Shown here: in pieces, positions 32,409 to 41,991 of the stretch
How the letters are laid out: each line of letters begins with the position of its first letter
Numbering within the stretch: the stretch's first letter is position 1
Assembly: GCA_946894095.1 (NCBI GenBank)
Contig: OX335645.2
Span: forward strand, 10,191,001 to 10,255,000
Length of the DNA stretch: 64,000 nucleotides
Direction: 5' to 3'
From: Incurvaria masculella
Lineage: Eukaryota > Arthropoda > Insecta > Lepidoptera > Incurvariidae
Translations under genes and position numbers: made by a program
Notes under the pieces: model-generated
The model's input: the letters and a program-made list of their open reading frames with translations, nothing else
What the model was told of the DNA's origin: nothing
The model's database searches: none

Positions 32409-33751
32409 AGACAGGGTGAAAGAGAATAAATATAATTCATTTAAGTACTTAGATTTATCTATGTTAGTAAATGCCATAGCGCCTTGAGCAAGTAGTTCAA
32501 TACGTTCATATCATATCAGGCTGGTATCAGGCATAATAACCACGTTATGTTTAATACAGTGACTTTGACTAGCGGCAATGACTCTTTAGAAAATTTGATT
32601 GAATATGAAAGAATCGTGGCAATTATATATAGCTTCAATTCATGTATTTATGTCACCGAATGTCTGTGTCTCTCTGTTGCAAATCACAATATGTAATTCT
32701 ACGGTGACAATTCTAAGCAATAGATAATTTTGACATTATACTTATCGCTAGGCTGCGCTTGCTATATATAAATATCTAAAGATGCTATATATAAAGATGC
32801 ATTAACTTCACCGTCGCCATCATTTTAGACGCCGCCGTCCCGCCTACCTCGGTCGCTTCTCGGGTCAGTCGCCACGCGGCTTGTTTGGCATTTTCTAGTT
32901 TGTGTTACATGTGATATTAAAATGAAACCGTTGAACCTAAAGTTGATTTAATTCATGTTTGCAAGTCATTTAGTAAACGATGTAACGGGCCAATAAGACG
33001 CAACACGCCGTATTTCAAATATGATCCGAGGTTTATTTTCGTTCTAATGTGGCCGCGCTCTCCGCCCGGAGGACAATTAAAAATACAAAAAGTGAGGAGC
33101 TCTCTCTTCAGACGTTCATTGTCTCCGATATTAATAAATTCATTTTAGTGGGAGCAGTCGTGTTCGCGGCGGTAACATTTTATTCACTCTGAGTGGCTCC
33201 GCATTCCCTTAACTTTATGTGACTTCTATGTTTAGAATTAGTCTTTAGCTATAGGGAAACATGCTGAAAAAGGTAATTTTTCTGAGAAAGTTTTTACGGA
33301 TGGGTTTTTAAGGAGGATGTTGCAACTTGTTGACATCTGTAGATGTAGATTCAACAGTCTCAGTGAGAATATAGGAAACAGTCGCATCTCCAAAATAAAC
33401 GGACATCAACAATCCAATAACTTAATATTTAGTATAATAATGATTCGTAATATTAAATTTTATCGGAATACCACGTTTTTACCGACTTTTAAGTACCGGA
33501 GACTGCTTCTCTTTTGTAAAGATTTTGATGTTTCTTTATGTTGAAGGTATAGTGAGATGGGTATTTCAAACATAATTATATTATATTATATTATAACTGT
33601 AATCCAACAAGTACCAGTTCGGTAGTGCTTTGTATTGTATAGCCTGTTACGTACAGAATTCGTAATCGAAGAGCGTGTATGCAGGCGTCTTTGTAGAACA
33701 TTCGAAAGCAAATGCTTTACCATCATCATCAATATATGTGCTAGGGAAGCA
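32409..33751. other. Unique DNA with a promoter-like stretch
   Basis: Two CTATATATAAA-type boxes (about 32761-32795) precede a GC-rich segment with GGTCAGTCGCC at 32863-32873, which contains the insect initiator TCAGT. The distance is longer than a normal TATA-initiator spacing. The following ATG opens only a 9-codon frame. Suggestive at most. Confidence 0.3.
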
Positions 33752-34205
33752 CTACGAATGCGAGCTGCTCCAGGGTTAGAAATCCGTGTAGATCTGTAGG
33801 TCACCTTGCCCTTAGGTGGTAGGGTTTAAGAGGATAATGAGGTGGTCAATGTCCATACAATGGCTCGTCCTTGTTTCCTCAGTGAAATTAAGAAATATTT
33901 TTATGATATTTTGCACATTAAATAAATCACCTAAAAGCTACGTCAGATTTTTTTAAAAATTAACTGATATTCGTGATATACGCCAATAAAAAATGTATAA
34001 AAATACAAAAGCCATATATAATGGATATAATTTAAGTTATCAAAAAAACCTATATACAGATGTAATTGATTTATTTAATGTTTTGCACATAGAAAAAGGA
34101 CGATTAATTTGACTGAGGAAGGAGGCATGACCCATTGTATGAGACTTAATCACCTCATCCATATGTCATGACAGTAAGTGGAGCATTTGCCATCCATGTC
34201 CTCAT
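33752..34205 (+). mobile_element. SINE family A remnant split by a MITE
   Basis: GCGAGCTGCTCCAGGGTTAG, GTAGATCTGTAGGTC and AGGTGGTAGGGTTTAAG (33759-33830) are SINE body. After the MITE the tail resumes as ATGACAGTAAGTGG and TTTGCCATCCATGTCC (34167-34200). About 200 bp of SINE between these points are missing. Confidence 0.75.
33832..34160 (+). mobile_element. MITE with CATACAATGG terminal repeats, about 329 bp
   Basis: Left GGATAATGAGGTGGTCAA, CATACAATGG, CCTCAGTGAAATTA; right, inverted, GGATGAGGTGATTAAG, CATACAATGG, CCTCAGTCAAATTA. The inverted ends are about 55 bp with mismatches. The related half copy is at 9441-9670. The superfamily is not clear because the target duplication is obscured. 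Confidence 0.85.
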
Positions 34206-34439
34206 CCATATTTTTTGTTATATTAGAGTATTCGTGAAAATAACATTGATTCTGGGAATAACACACCGATAAAGTAATTATTTACAAATTGTTATTCCGA
34301 TGTTCGAGTAAAAGCTACTTATGCTTAATTTTTCTTTCCATGATAACGATTACTGTCATTGTTGCAATTAATTTAAACGTTTTCTTGAAGTGAAACTTTA
34401 AGACAAGGAGTCAGTTGGAAGGCGGAGGTCCACGTTTGA

Positions 34440-34771
34440 TGTTTACATTGCATGAGTGCGGTGGGGAAGGGTTGATGGCGGAGGCGCTGGGGGGTGCGCG
34501 GGGTGGGCGGCGGGGGAGCGTGGGGAGCACACGTACCCGGCTCGTATAAGTGGATATCTGAGCACATCACGCGACGGGGAATGAGTGGCGAGTGCATTTA
34601 CTTTATGACTGTGATATTTTAAAGGGAGTGCTTTTAACTTCCATACGTGTTGGTTTTATTGTCTCCGCGGAGACGGCGCGAGTGCTCGCCGCGGCCGTGT
34701 CTAGTTACTCATAGGGAACGTGCTTCAGCGATCTGCCAGCCATGGTGGACGACATTGAGGTTACCGTTTAG
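34440..34771 (+). promoter_or_regulatory. Candidate TATA promoter and 5' leader in a GC-rich block
   Basis: A GGGGTGCGCGGGGTGGGCGG-type tract precedes CTCGTATAAGTGG (TATA-like at 34545). A start about 30 bp on would be near ACATCACGCG at 34563-34572. A CpG-rich leader follows, ending with GCCAGCCATGG at 34735-34745, a strong start context. The ATG frame is only nine sense codons (MVDDIEVTV, TAG at 34769). It may continue through a splice at GAG|GTTACC, but that donor is weak. Nothing further supports a gene. Confidence 0.3.
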
Positions 34772-34795
34772 ACTTGTGTAACTAAGGGCCGATTT

Positions 34796-35033
34796 TTCAA
34801 TCCTCAGTACTTATGACAGAAATATCAGTCCTTATCGGACTATCATATATCACGATAAATTCACGTTTGTCAAACGAGACATTGCCGGAAAATTATATCT
34901 AATTTTAAAATTCTCTAACTATTATTTTACTAATAAACATATGGACTTACCATATCGGATGGGTAAGCAGAAGCGTAAATAAATCCATTGAATAGTTATC
35001 TGGCTGTTTATCTGATTATTGAAAAATCAGCCC
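34796..35033 (+). mobile_element. PIF/Harbinger-like MITE with TAA duplication, copy 2, 238 bp
   Basis: TAA at 34793-34795 and 35034-35036. Ends GGGCCGATTTTTCAATCCTCAG-like and, inverted, GGGCTGATTTTTCAATAATCAG-like. Shares interior motifs TTTACGCTTCTGCTTA and TTGCCGG with copy 1 in reverse orientation. Confidence 0.9.
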
Positions 35034-35244
35034 TAAGAATCAGAAAAAAACGTGGTGCACGAATAGGACGGGGACCGAAACCATGACCATAGAGCCGCCA
35101 CGAAAGGTATCACACTTTCCAACCTGTGTTTGGGGATTCGTTCTGCTGCTTGCAGCACTAGACCCGCTGCTACCACCCCAGATACCACTTGGTGATGATT
35201 TTTGAAAATTATTGACTTTTATGAATGGCATTTTTTTTCTCAAT

Positions 35245-36240
35245 ATTTAATCAATTCAAATTCAAATTTTCAAATTCAAAAAACTTTAATACAATTATAA
35301 GAAAAAGAGTGAGTACACCTTTAATTACAATTATTAGCGATCTAAAATTCGTTTCTTAACCGTCGCACTAGGCTTAGCCTGTATTGCGATGGCTAGGTTT
35401 TTTAACGCAGGTTCTTTTAATTACATTTTTAATAATGATCGATACTCTTAAGTACTTTATTAATTGGAAACTAAAGTGATATTAATTACTTAACATATTA
35501 CAAATATACAAGCACTACATACAATTTATCTAAATTAAAATGTTTGTTAATAAATTTTTACATTCCAATCGACCTAATTCTATGAAATCTTTGCCCAAAA
35601 GCAGTGTTTGTTGGTGTTGTGCACAAGTTTAAAATCTGTCTATGTCTCGTGGTAAAAGTGTGAGTGGCATGTACAGTCGAACAAAGAGTTTAGGATACAC
35701 ATCCGGTTGAATGAAAAGATGAACAGTCGAAATACTTTGACTTTTGGAAACAATTATAGGGTTGAGTATAGATTCAAACATAGTTGAGGATGTCTAATAG
35801 CTACTGAGTAAACAAAACGCTAACAAATTTCAATCATAGGCTGTATTTAAACACCATTCATGTTTACGTTTAACCGGAAGTGCATCCTTTAACCTTTGGT
35901 TGACTGTACCTGAAGATGTGTGTGTGTTCCGTAATAATCCACTAGTTTCGTCATATAAGTTTGCCTGACATCCAATAATGTGTACTCTCTAAAGAGAAGG
36001 TCAGACGAGTGCCTAAAGGGCTTGTTGTGTAACACCCTCAATACAGCCTTTTGAGCTCTCGATACAGGGTTGAGTATGGACTCCGCTGCTCCTCTCCAAC
36101 CCATGATGCCATATGTAATAAGGGAATGACAAAGAGCGAAGTACACAGATCTTGCAAGAGCTGGGTCAACGATCTCGCGCAACTGCCTGAAAAAGTAAAT
36201 ACGTTTCCGAGTAGCGAGTATCTCAGTGAGCGGCAATCAA
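35245..36240 (-). pseudogene. Non-LTR retrotransposon 3' end (RT C-terminal part and 3' UTR), split by a MITE
   Basis: The minus-strand frame 36236-35909 encodes RKRIYFFRQLREIVDPALAR, SVYFALCHSLITYGIMGWRG, and RAQKAVLRVLHNKPFRHSS: the region after the catalytic palm in Jockey/CR1-like reverse transcriptases. The frame is cut by the TA-flanked MITE. It resumes below 35672 as TRHRQILNLCTTPTNTAFGQ to a stop near 35560. The 3' UTR ends in TTTGAATTTGAA-type repeats at about 35250-35285, a microsatellite tail typical of these LINEs. It lacks the polymerase and endonuclease and is inactive. Confidence 0.85.
35674..35906 (-). mobile_element. Tc1/mariner-type MITE, copy 2, 233 bp
   Basis: Inverted relative to the copy at 10433-10668, with the same ends (CAGTCGAACAAAGAG and, inverted, CAGTCAACCAAAGG) and TA on both sides (35672-35673, 35907-35908). 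Inserted in the coding part of a LINE fossil. Confidence 0.92.
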
Positions 36241-37439
36241 TGTATGCTGACTTTCTGCTGGCACCATATCCTAGTCAGATTCCTTAAGATGCTATATTAT
36301 TAAGACAAATAGATCCCTTTATTTTTGAGCCTCTGATGCCATAAATTATAAAAAAATCTCGTTTTGATCAGTGAGATTCCCGGCTAGCAACTTTTCACAA
36401 CATTTTGAATGCAGTTATAATTATTATTATTAAAATAATAAAGATATATTTCCCTTGAGGAAAATTTCCCGTCGTCAATATAAAAGTTTCCCATTTTGTT
36501 ATTGATTATAAATTGCAATATTTCAGAAACCATAAATTTGTCCTACTCCGAACAATAAAGCAAAAGTTACAAACAAATCGGTGTCCTAGCGATCGACACA
36601 ATCCGCGCACCAACAAATCGTCCGCGCAAACTGAATAAATTCCACGAGCGAGCAGCGGGCGCCGTGAAACAGAATCCACCGCGCTAATCCGACAAAAGCG
36701 ATCCGTGTACCCCTTCAAATTTATTTATAAGAAAACCCTCGGACACGCCTTAAATACCTATAAAGTAGATCCGTACAGAGAAGAGTCCTGTTAGCGGAAT
36801 GTCCGCGGCGACGCCTTTATAACTCACGTACAGAACTTACCCGCGACACATAAAATAATAGGTGTAAAAAGTAACACGGGAATGTACTCAGTGCGACGCG
36901 GACGCGTCTCCTCGCTGCATCGCGGCACCGCTGCGCCGGTGTGCGGCGCCCTCGCGCCGTTGGCGGTGCATTGTGCTCGGCCGGAGCGGATCCGTTTCGC
37001 ACCCATCCTGGGCGGGTTCTCTGAAATGCTCATTGACAATTGATTGAACGAGCGACGGGCGTACATGCAAGCATTTCTTAAATAGTAGAAATTTAATTTA
37101 GAAATGAAATTTAATTCTGTAAAGTATTGCAAAATATGGTTGCATGATTATAAGGCTGTGCCTTCTCGCTTAAAAAAGGTCTACATTTCAAAATTGTGTA
37201 ACATACGTTACTTTATTATTTGAATTTTTAGGCAATATCAATATCTATACGTCATATATTTCTTGAACTACACTTACCGTAGCCTTCAGAACAATGTTAG
37301 TGCCTATGCATACTCACAATGGAAATTTATAGTCATCTACAATATGGAAAAATACACGTTTCAAGGAACTAACGGTCAACATTCTTCTAGAAACAAAACA
37401 ACAAACTACGAACATTAGTACCGTCTCTTTCTACCACTT
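36241..37439. other. Unique DNA with GC-rich blocks
   Basis: About 36500-36820 is balanced, non-repetitive DNA. About 36890-37020 is CpG-rich (GCGACGCGGACGCGTC, GGTGTGCGGCGCCC) with overlapping ORFs in several frames, none recognisable. The remainder is AT-rich. These may be regulatory; no gene is supported. Confidence 0.4.
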
Positions 37440-37880
37440 CGTAAGTAAAGGATGCTGTCTCCCTCATGCGCGCGCCTAGCGAACGTCAGGCAATTCTACA
37501 GAGCCAATGGGAGAGGACCACGGCGGCAGCCATCTTGTTGAGCGCATCTCGCCGCGACAGAACGCCGACCGCCGCGAGTGACGCAAGTCGCGTCCCGGGG
37601 TCTCGCCGTCGCCGCTTTCGGGCTGGCTCGGTGGAGCACAACGGCACCCTCCGTCTCTTTGGCGCCCACCCCGTGCTCCTTGGAGTGAGCTCCGCCAACC
37701 GCCGAGGAGACTCCGAGCCGCTCAAGCTTCGCTGCGCGGGGGCCGGCGCCATTCGCCGCCCGACCACGTGCTCCAGGCATCATCACCACATAGGTACCGT
37801 ACCGAACCTTGTTTTTGCCGGCTTTAGAGTCAGTGCGCGTGACACTTCTCAGTGCCGTCGTTCGTATTAGGGGGCGCAAT
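37440..37880. promoter_or_regulatory. CpG-rich island, possible promoter or first exon
   Basis: The largest CpG-rich block in the window, about 430 bp. It contains GCCAATGGGAG (CCAAT box, 37502-37512), GCCATCTTG (YY1-type, 37528-37536), CACGTG (E-box, 37764-37769) and, near its end, TCAGTGCGCGTGACACTTCTC with two TCAGTG initiator-like sites. Long ORFs on both strands reflect high GC and do not resemble known proteins. A transcription start is plausible on either strand. ACATAG|GTACCG at about 37791 would be a moderate splice donor on the plus strand. Confidence 0.4.
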
Positions 37881-38267
37881 TAGGAACATATTGTATTTCT
37901 TTACCTACTTGTATATTTTTGTCTTTATGCTCGTCCTAGAACATTGGTTGTTGTTTCTGTTTGTATGTATTTAATTATTCATAATGCATGGTGCATTAAT
38001 TTAATTTATCCCTCTGACATCCTCTATAAAAAATTATTTAATCCATAACATTACAATTGAAACACCTAATATGGGTAATGATGTCGCGCAGCTACTCTTA
38101 GGAGAAACCTGCTTTCGACATCATAACATGTCCGATTTCTTTTCTTGAATATAATGGTTCTATGGTCCTATGGTTTTATAAATTACTTGTTTTCGTAAAT
38201 GACTGAGTTAAATGGAGTTTTGCATACTTTTTAAATCAAAATATTTTTATGTTAAGCATTTAAGGTA
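37881..38267. other. No recognisable feature
   Basis: AT-rich spacer between the CpG island and a MITE. Confidence 0.5.
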
Positions 38268-38628
38268 GGCCCGTAAGCATCAGAAAATTTCGCCTCCCAT
38301 ACAAACGTAGTTTACTAATCATTTGAAAACCACTGTTCCAACTTACTTGATATTTGGTATCTAATATTGGGCTATAAATATCTGTGTCTGCATGTCTTTG
38401 TTTTTTCGGTAAATGTATTCTGGGTCAAACCACAGAGAAAACAAAATTCGTATGAAGATTTTCTTTTAGCTTTCATTTCTTTCGGTTTGAATTTTTTCAA
38501 AAAAACAAAAGCGTGCAGACACAGATATTTGTTACTTGATATTAGATATTAAATATCAATTTAATTGGAATTGCTGTTTCCAAATGATTAGTAAACTAAG
38601 TTTGTATTGGGAGCATTGCTTACGGGCC
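38268..38628. mobile_element. Palindromic MITE family C, copy 2, 361 bp
   Basis: GGCCCGTAAGCA at the left and, inverted, at the right. CATACAAACGTAGTTTACTA and AATCATTTGAAAACC are mirrored by TTTCCAAATGATT and AGTAAACTAAGTTTGTAT. This is the most complete copy and defines the family ends. Confidence 0.9.
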
Positions 38629-38837
38629 GTTCTTAATATTCCAGTTAATAAAATAAAATGATAAAATTTATAAACATAGACTACTACGTATTGTTAATTT
38701 GTTTATTACATTTTTGCCATTATTTATACCGAATATCTATTATAACGAAATGCCATTATTAATTCAGGAAAACGAAATAGCTTTTCCTTTATGTATGACT
38801 GACCTGACCTGAAACATGTACCCTCTTAAAAACTACT

Positions 38838-39357
38838 CATAAGCTATGTTCCTCATACAAAAGTAGATTACTAGTCAATTGGAAATCAATCATCCAAATT
38901 TCTTGAAATTTGGTATCCAATACTGACAGCATACAACAGTGACTGCAGTTTTTTTGAAAGTCCAAACCGATTTAATTAACAGGTAAATCTGAATCTTTAT
39001 ACAACTATTCTTTTCCCAGTGGTTTGGCTTAGAATGTAAGCACAGCAAGCTATGCAAGGTCTATATTCTGCGCCATTAGGTAATAACCTATACTTATCGC
39101 TGTCCAACATGCCCTGCCTGTTGTTTTGAATCTACAGTATGTAGACTTTAACGCGACTGCAATCCCACGTAGTGCGTTCTGCGCCAGTGGGTAATAACAA
39201 TGGATTTGACACAGCACACATTTTTAGAAAATTCATAAACTTTCTGCACGTTGCAACAGATATTTGGAGACTAAACATTAAGTAAATGTGAATAGTGCTT
39301 TCCAAATGATTAGTAAACTACGTTTGTATGATGAGTGTACTTTTTTTATGCTTACGA
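38838..39357. mobile_element. Palindromic MITE family C, diverged copy 3
   Basis: Left CATAAGCTATGTTCC and CATACAAAAGTAGATTACTAG; right CCAAATGATTAGTAAAC, ACGTTTGTATGATGAG, TGCTTACG. The interior holds extra sequence, including two TTCTGCGCCA...GGTAATAAC blocks near 39066 and 39177, so it may be a composite or carry an insertion. Confidence 0.65.
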
Positions 39358-39399
39358 ATTCACATAAAAGTACTTTGTTCTGGAAGCTACTTTTCGATG

Positions 39400-39640
39400 T
39401 TAATCGCGACAATAGGAGCACCGGCTCGCCGACGCGCATGAGCTTTTGAACTTTCAAGTGCTTCTTCACCTTACTCTTAAAGGAGTTCAGGTTGAACTTT
39501 GGGGGAAATACCTTATGAGTGCATTCCACAATTTACCAAACTTATTGAGAAAGGATCTGCTGGGTCAGTTAGTTCTTTTAATTGGAATGTGGACAGGTCT
39601 GTTGCGCGTTGAGGATTTGGTAGAAAGGTAACGAAGGTTC
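39400..39640 (-). pseudogene. LINE reverse-transcriptase C-terminus, frameshifted
   Basis: Minus-strand pieces in two frames, GKLWNALI then VFPPKFNLNSFKSKVKKHLK, match the last residues of many LINE ORF2 proteins, where a LWN-LP motif precedes FPP..NL..FKSKV.KHL. The frameshift lies between them, near 39525. No polymerase motifs remain nearby. Confidence 0.6.
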
Positions 39641-41420
39641 AGCCTTAGTCAGCACTGAAGATAATACTTCTTTGTACAGACAAAGTACAAAGAAATAGCT
39701 CTACATGACTTTGAAATTAGTGGGTCTCCAAATTCTGGGATACTTCGGGGTCATCACCGAGACGCATGGCAAGGTAGTTAGTTGCTGCATCGAGTTCAAA
39801 GGTCCAAGGAAGTCGTTTGCTGGTTCATTAGAAAAATTCGAACAATATGATGACCTGATCTAAGCCTTAGATCTGGTGTGAAATAATGAAATTAAAATGA
39901 AAACACCTTTATTTGCAAGGATTACAAAAAGGCGGAAAATAATGCCATAAAGCATTCTCTGACATTAATTCATTCTGAAATACTGGGGTACATCGTTGTC
40001 GGTTTTTCTAACGACAAAGTCTTTGTTCGAAGATTTATTTTATTTTAGTGAGATTCGTGACCCGAGTAAATTTAGATAATTTTGGTCTCATATAAGCTAG
40101 CATGTCCCCAAAAACCCAAAACACGGCAAATGATGAAATTGTGTTTGACTTTACAGATAACGAATCTTATAAAACTAAGTAATGTAGGTTCCACCACAAT
40201 TAAAACGATTCTCGAATGTCTTGAATGGAATATGTTAACATTTAACAATAAACAAAATTAAAAGAAATATATCGCGCATAAATCAATATAATGAGTGGCT
40301 TTCTAGAATTCAGTATTTCCATTAATTCAGATATCACTACGGAAACAAATGTCGGGTTTATTCCATATCGGCGCAAGCGCATGTGCGATCGCACACTCGC
40401 CGGTAATCGTTGACCCTCGGGTGATATTATTTTAAAATACAATTTCCTCTTGATGGACCTCTTTTCTTGAAAAGTGAACCGTAAAGCTTTAGGAGAAGAG
40501 TTATATTTATGTGGCATTTTACAAGCGGATATATCCATAAAGCTGTATGACACTAGGATTTGAATTTGGAAGAGGAAGGCGGCTGCGTGCGGTCGCCCGC
40601 GGCGGTTATGCGGCGAGGAGGGCGCTAGCGCGTGCGCTTGCCACCTTGCGCTCCGCTGTAGGTTTGCTTCATATTCATTTGAATATACGAATGAAAATAT
40701 GTTTACAACATCCAAATACATTTCAACTCGGGAACTGCTTGATATTTAAAGTAAATCTGATATTATTTCATGATTTAAAAATGTCGGACGACTTCTCTAA
40801 AATACGGTATGTATGGTAATACAACCATTTAAGACAATATTTTAAAAAGAGAGTTAAATAATTTACAAAATGCACTATTAAATAGTAATTAACAATATGA
40901 CTGCTCTAATATACTTTGCATTTCTTGCATGTACAAAACCTTGTTATTGCAAAATAAATAAATATCGAGTAGTATTACGGATTATATTATAAGGTAAATA
41001 TGAATGCAACATAAGTTTGCATCATCTAGTAAGAAGAATTTAAAAATAATCGTAATAACACGGCGGATGCAGTTTGAGCTCGCCCCGGGGCTAAGTAAGT
41101 GTTAATTTATATTGTGCATCAGAAAAAATATCACTACTCAAGCACCTAGCCTTCCCGACCGTATTAATATTCAATAATATATCAACTATATACATTTCGC
41201 TTAATAAGACACGAGCAGGCCTGTTTTGTTTTGTTTCTTTTTGTTTGAAATAAATTTGAATAAAAACATCGGGCGCTTATCAGATTAAACAGGTGGAGGC
41301 AATTGGTTGGTTTTCACTTCGATTTGGGTAAGATTATAGGTTAGGTTAGAATACGCTAAAATAATGATTTCATTAATCCTTGCGAAATAATTAAAAATGC
41401 CTTTAAGGTGACATAAGACC
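39641..41420. other. Unique DNA with one GC-rich island
   Basis: 40565-40665 is GC-rich (GGCGGCTGCGTGCGG, GGGCGCTAGCGCGTGCGC, the last with a GCGCTAGCGC palindrome). The rest is AT-rich. A direct or tandem structure is not seen and no gene is supported. Confidence 0.4.
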
Positions 41421-41991
41421 CTAGAACGACCGTATCCAAAAATCGTTCGTTTTGTGTTATTAAAATTTCAAGACTAATATTTTTTTATTTTCTTTTAAAT
41501 TCGATAACTTCTACATCATAAGCGGTGAGGGTGTTATTTTTTATGTGATTTACAATTTAGTAATCAATTATCTAGTGTCCAGCTTGGAAACATTTTTCAT
41601 TTTGGCTATTTACTTATTACTATTATTTAAAAACATGAGCGATTCTGAGCAATTTAAGGAGGAATTTCCCCAGAAATGCTCACTTTTTCAATCATTATAA
41701 TTATTATAAAGCTAAAATAAAAAAAAAATTCAAGCGCGGCACTAGAATATTGATTGGTAAAAATAAAAAAGTATAATAATAAAACATCATCTCATGTTGT
41801 GGGAGTTATCGCGCTTTGAAAATTTGCAAATCAATTTAATGGTTGAATTGTCATAGCAAGGACCAACTTCTTTTAATTTAAATATTAAACTAGTTCCATA
41901 TAAAGTAATCCCGATAATCATATTTTCAAATAAGTGCTTATTCTAAAAACTACAAAAAAAAACCATTGCTTACCGGATACGGTCGTTTTAG
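41421..41991. mobile_element. Possible TIR element, 571 bp
   Basis: CTAGAACGACCGTATCC at 41421-41437 is inverted at 41975-41991 as CTAAAACGACCGTATCC, with one mismatch in 17. The interior is AT-rich without ORF. No target duplication is evident, so this may be a decayed DNA transposon of unknown superfamily. Confidence 0.5.

Noticed and set aside
37466..37879. ORFs of 93-134 codons on both strands of the CpG island
   Set aside because: Overlapping open frames on both strands with Arg/Ala/Pro-rich products are expected from high GC; no recognisable domain.
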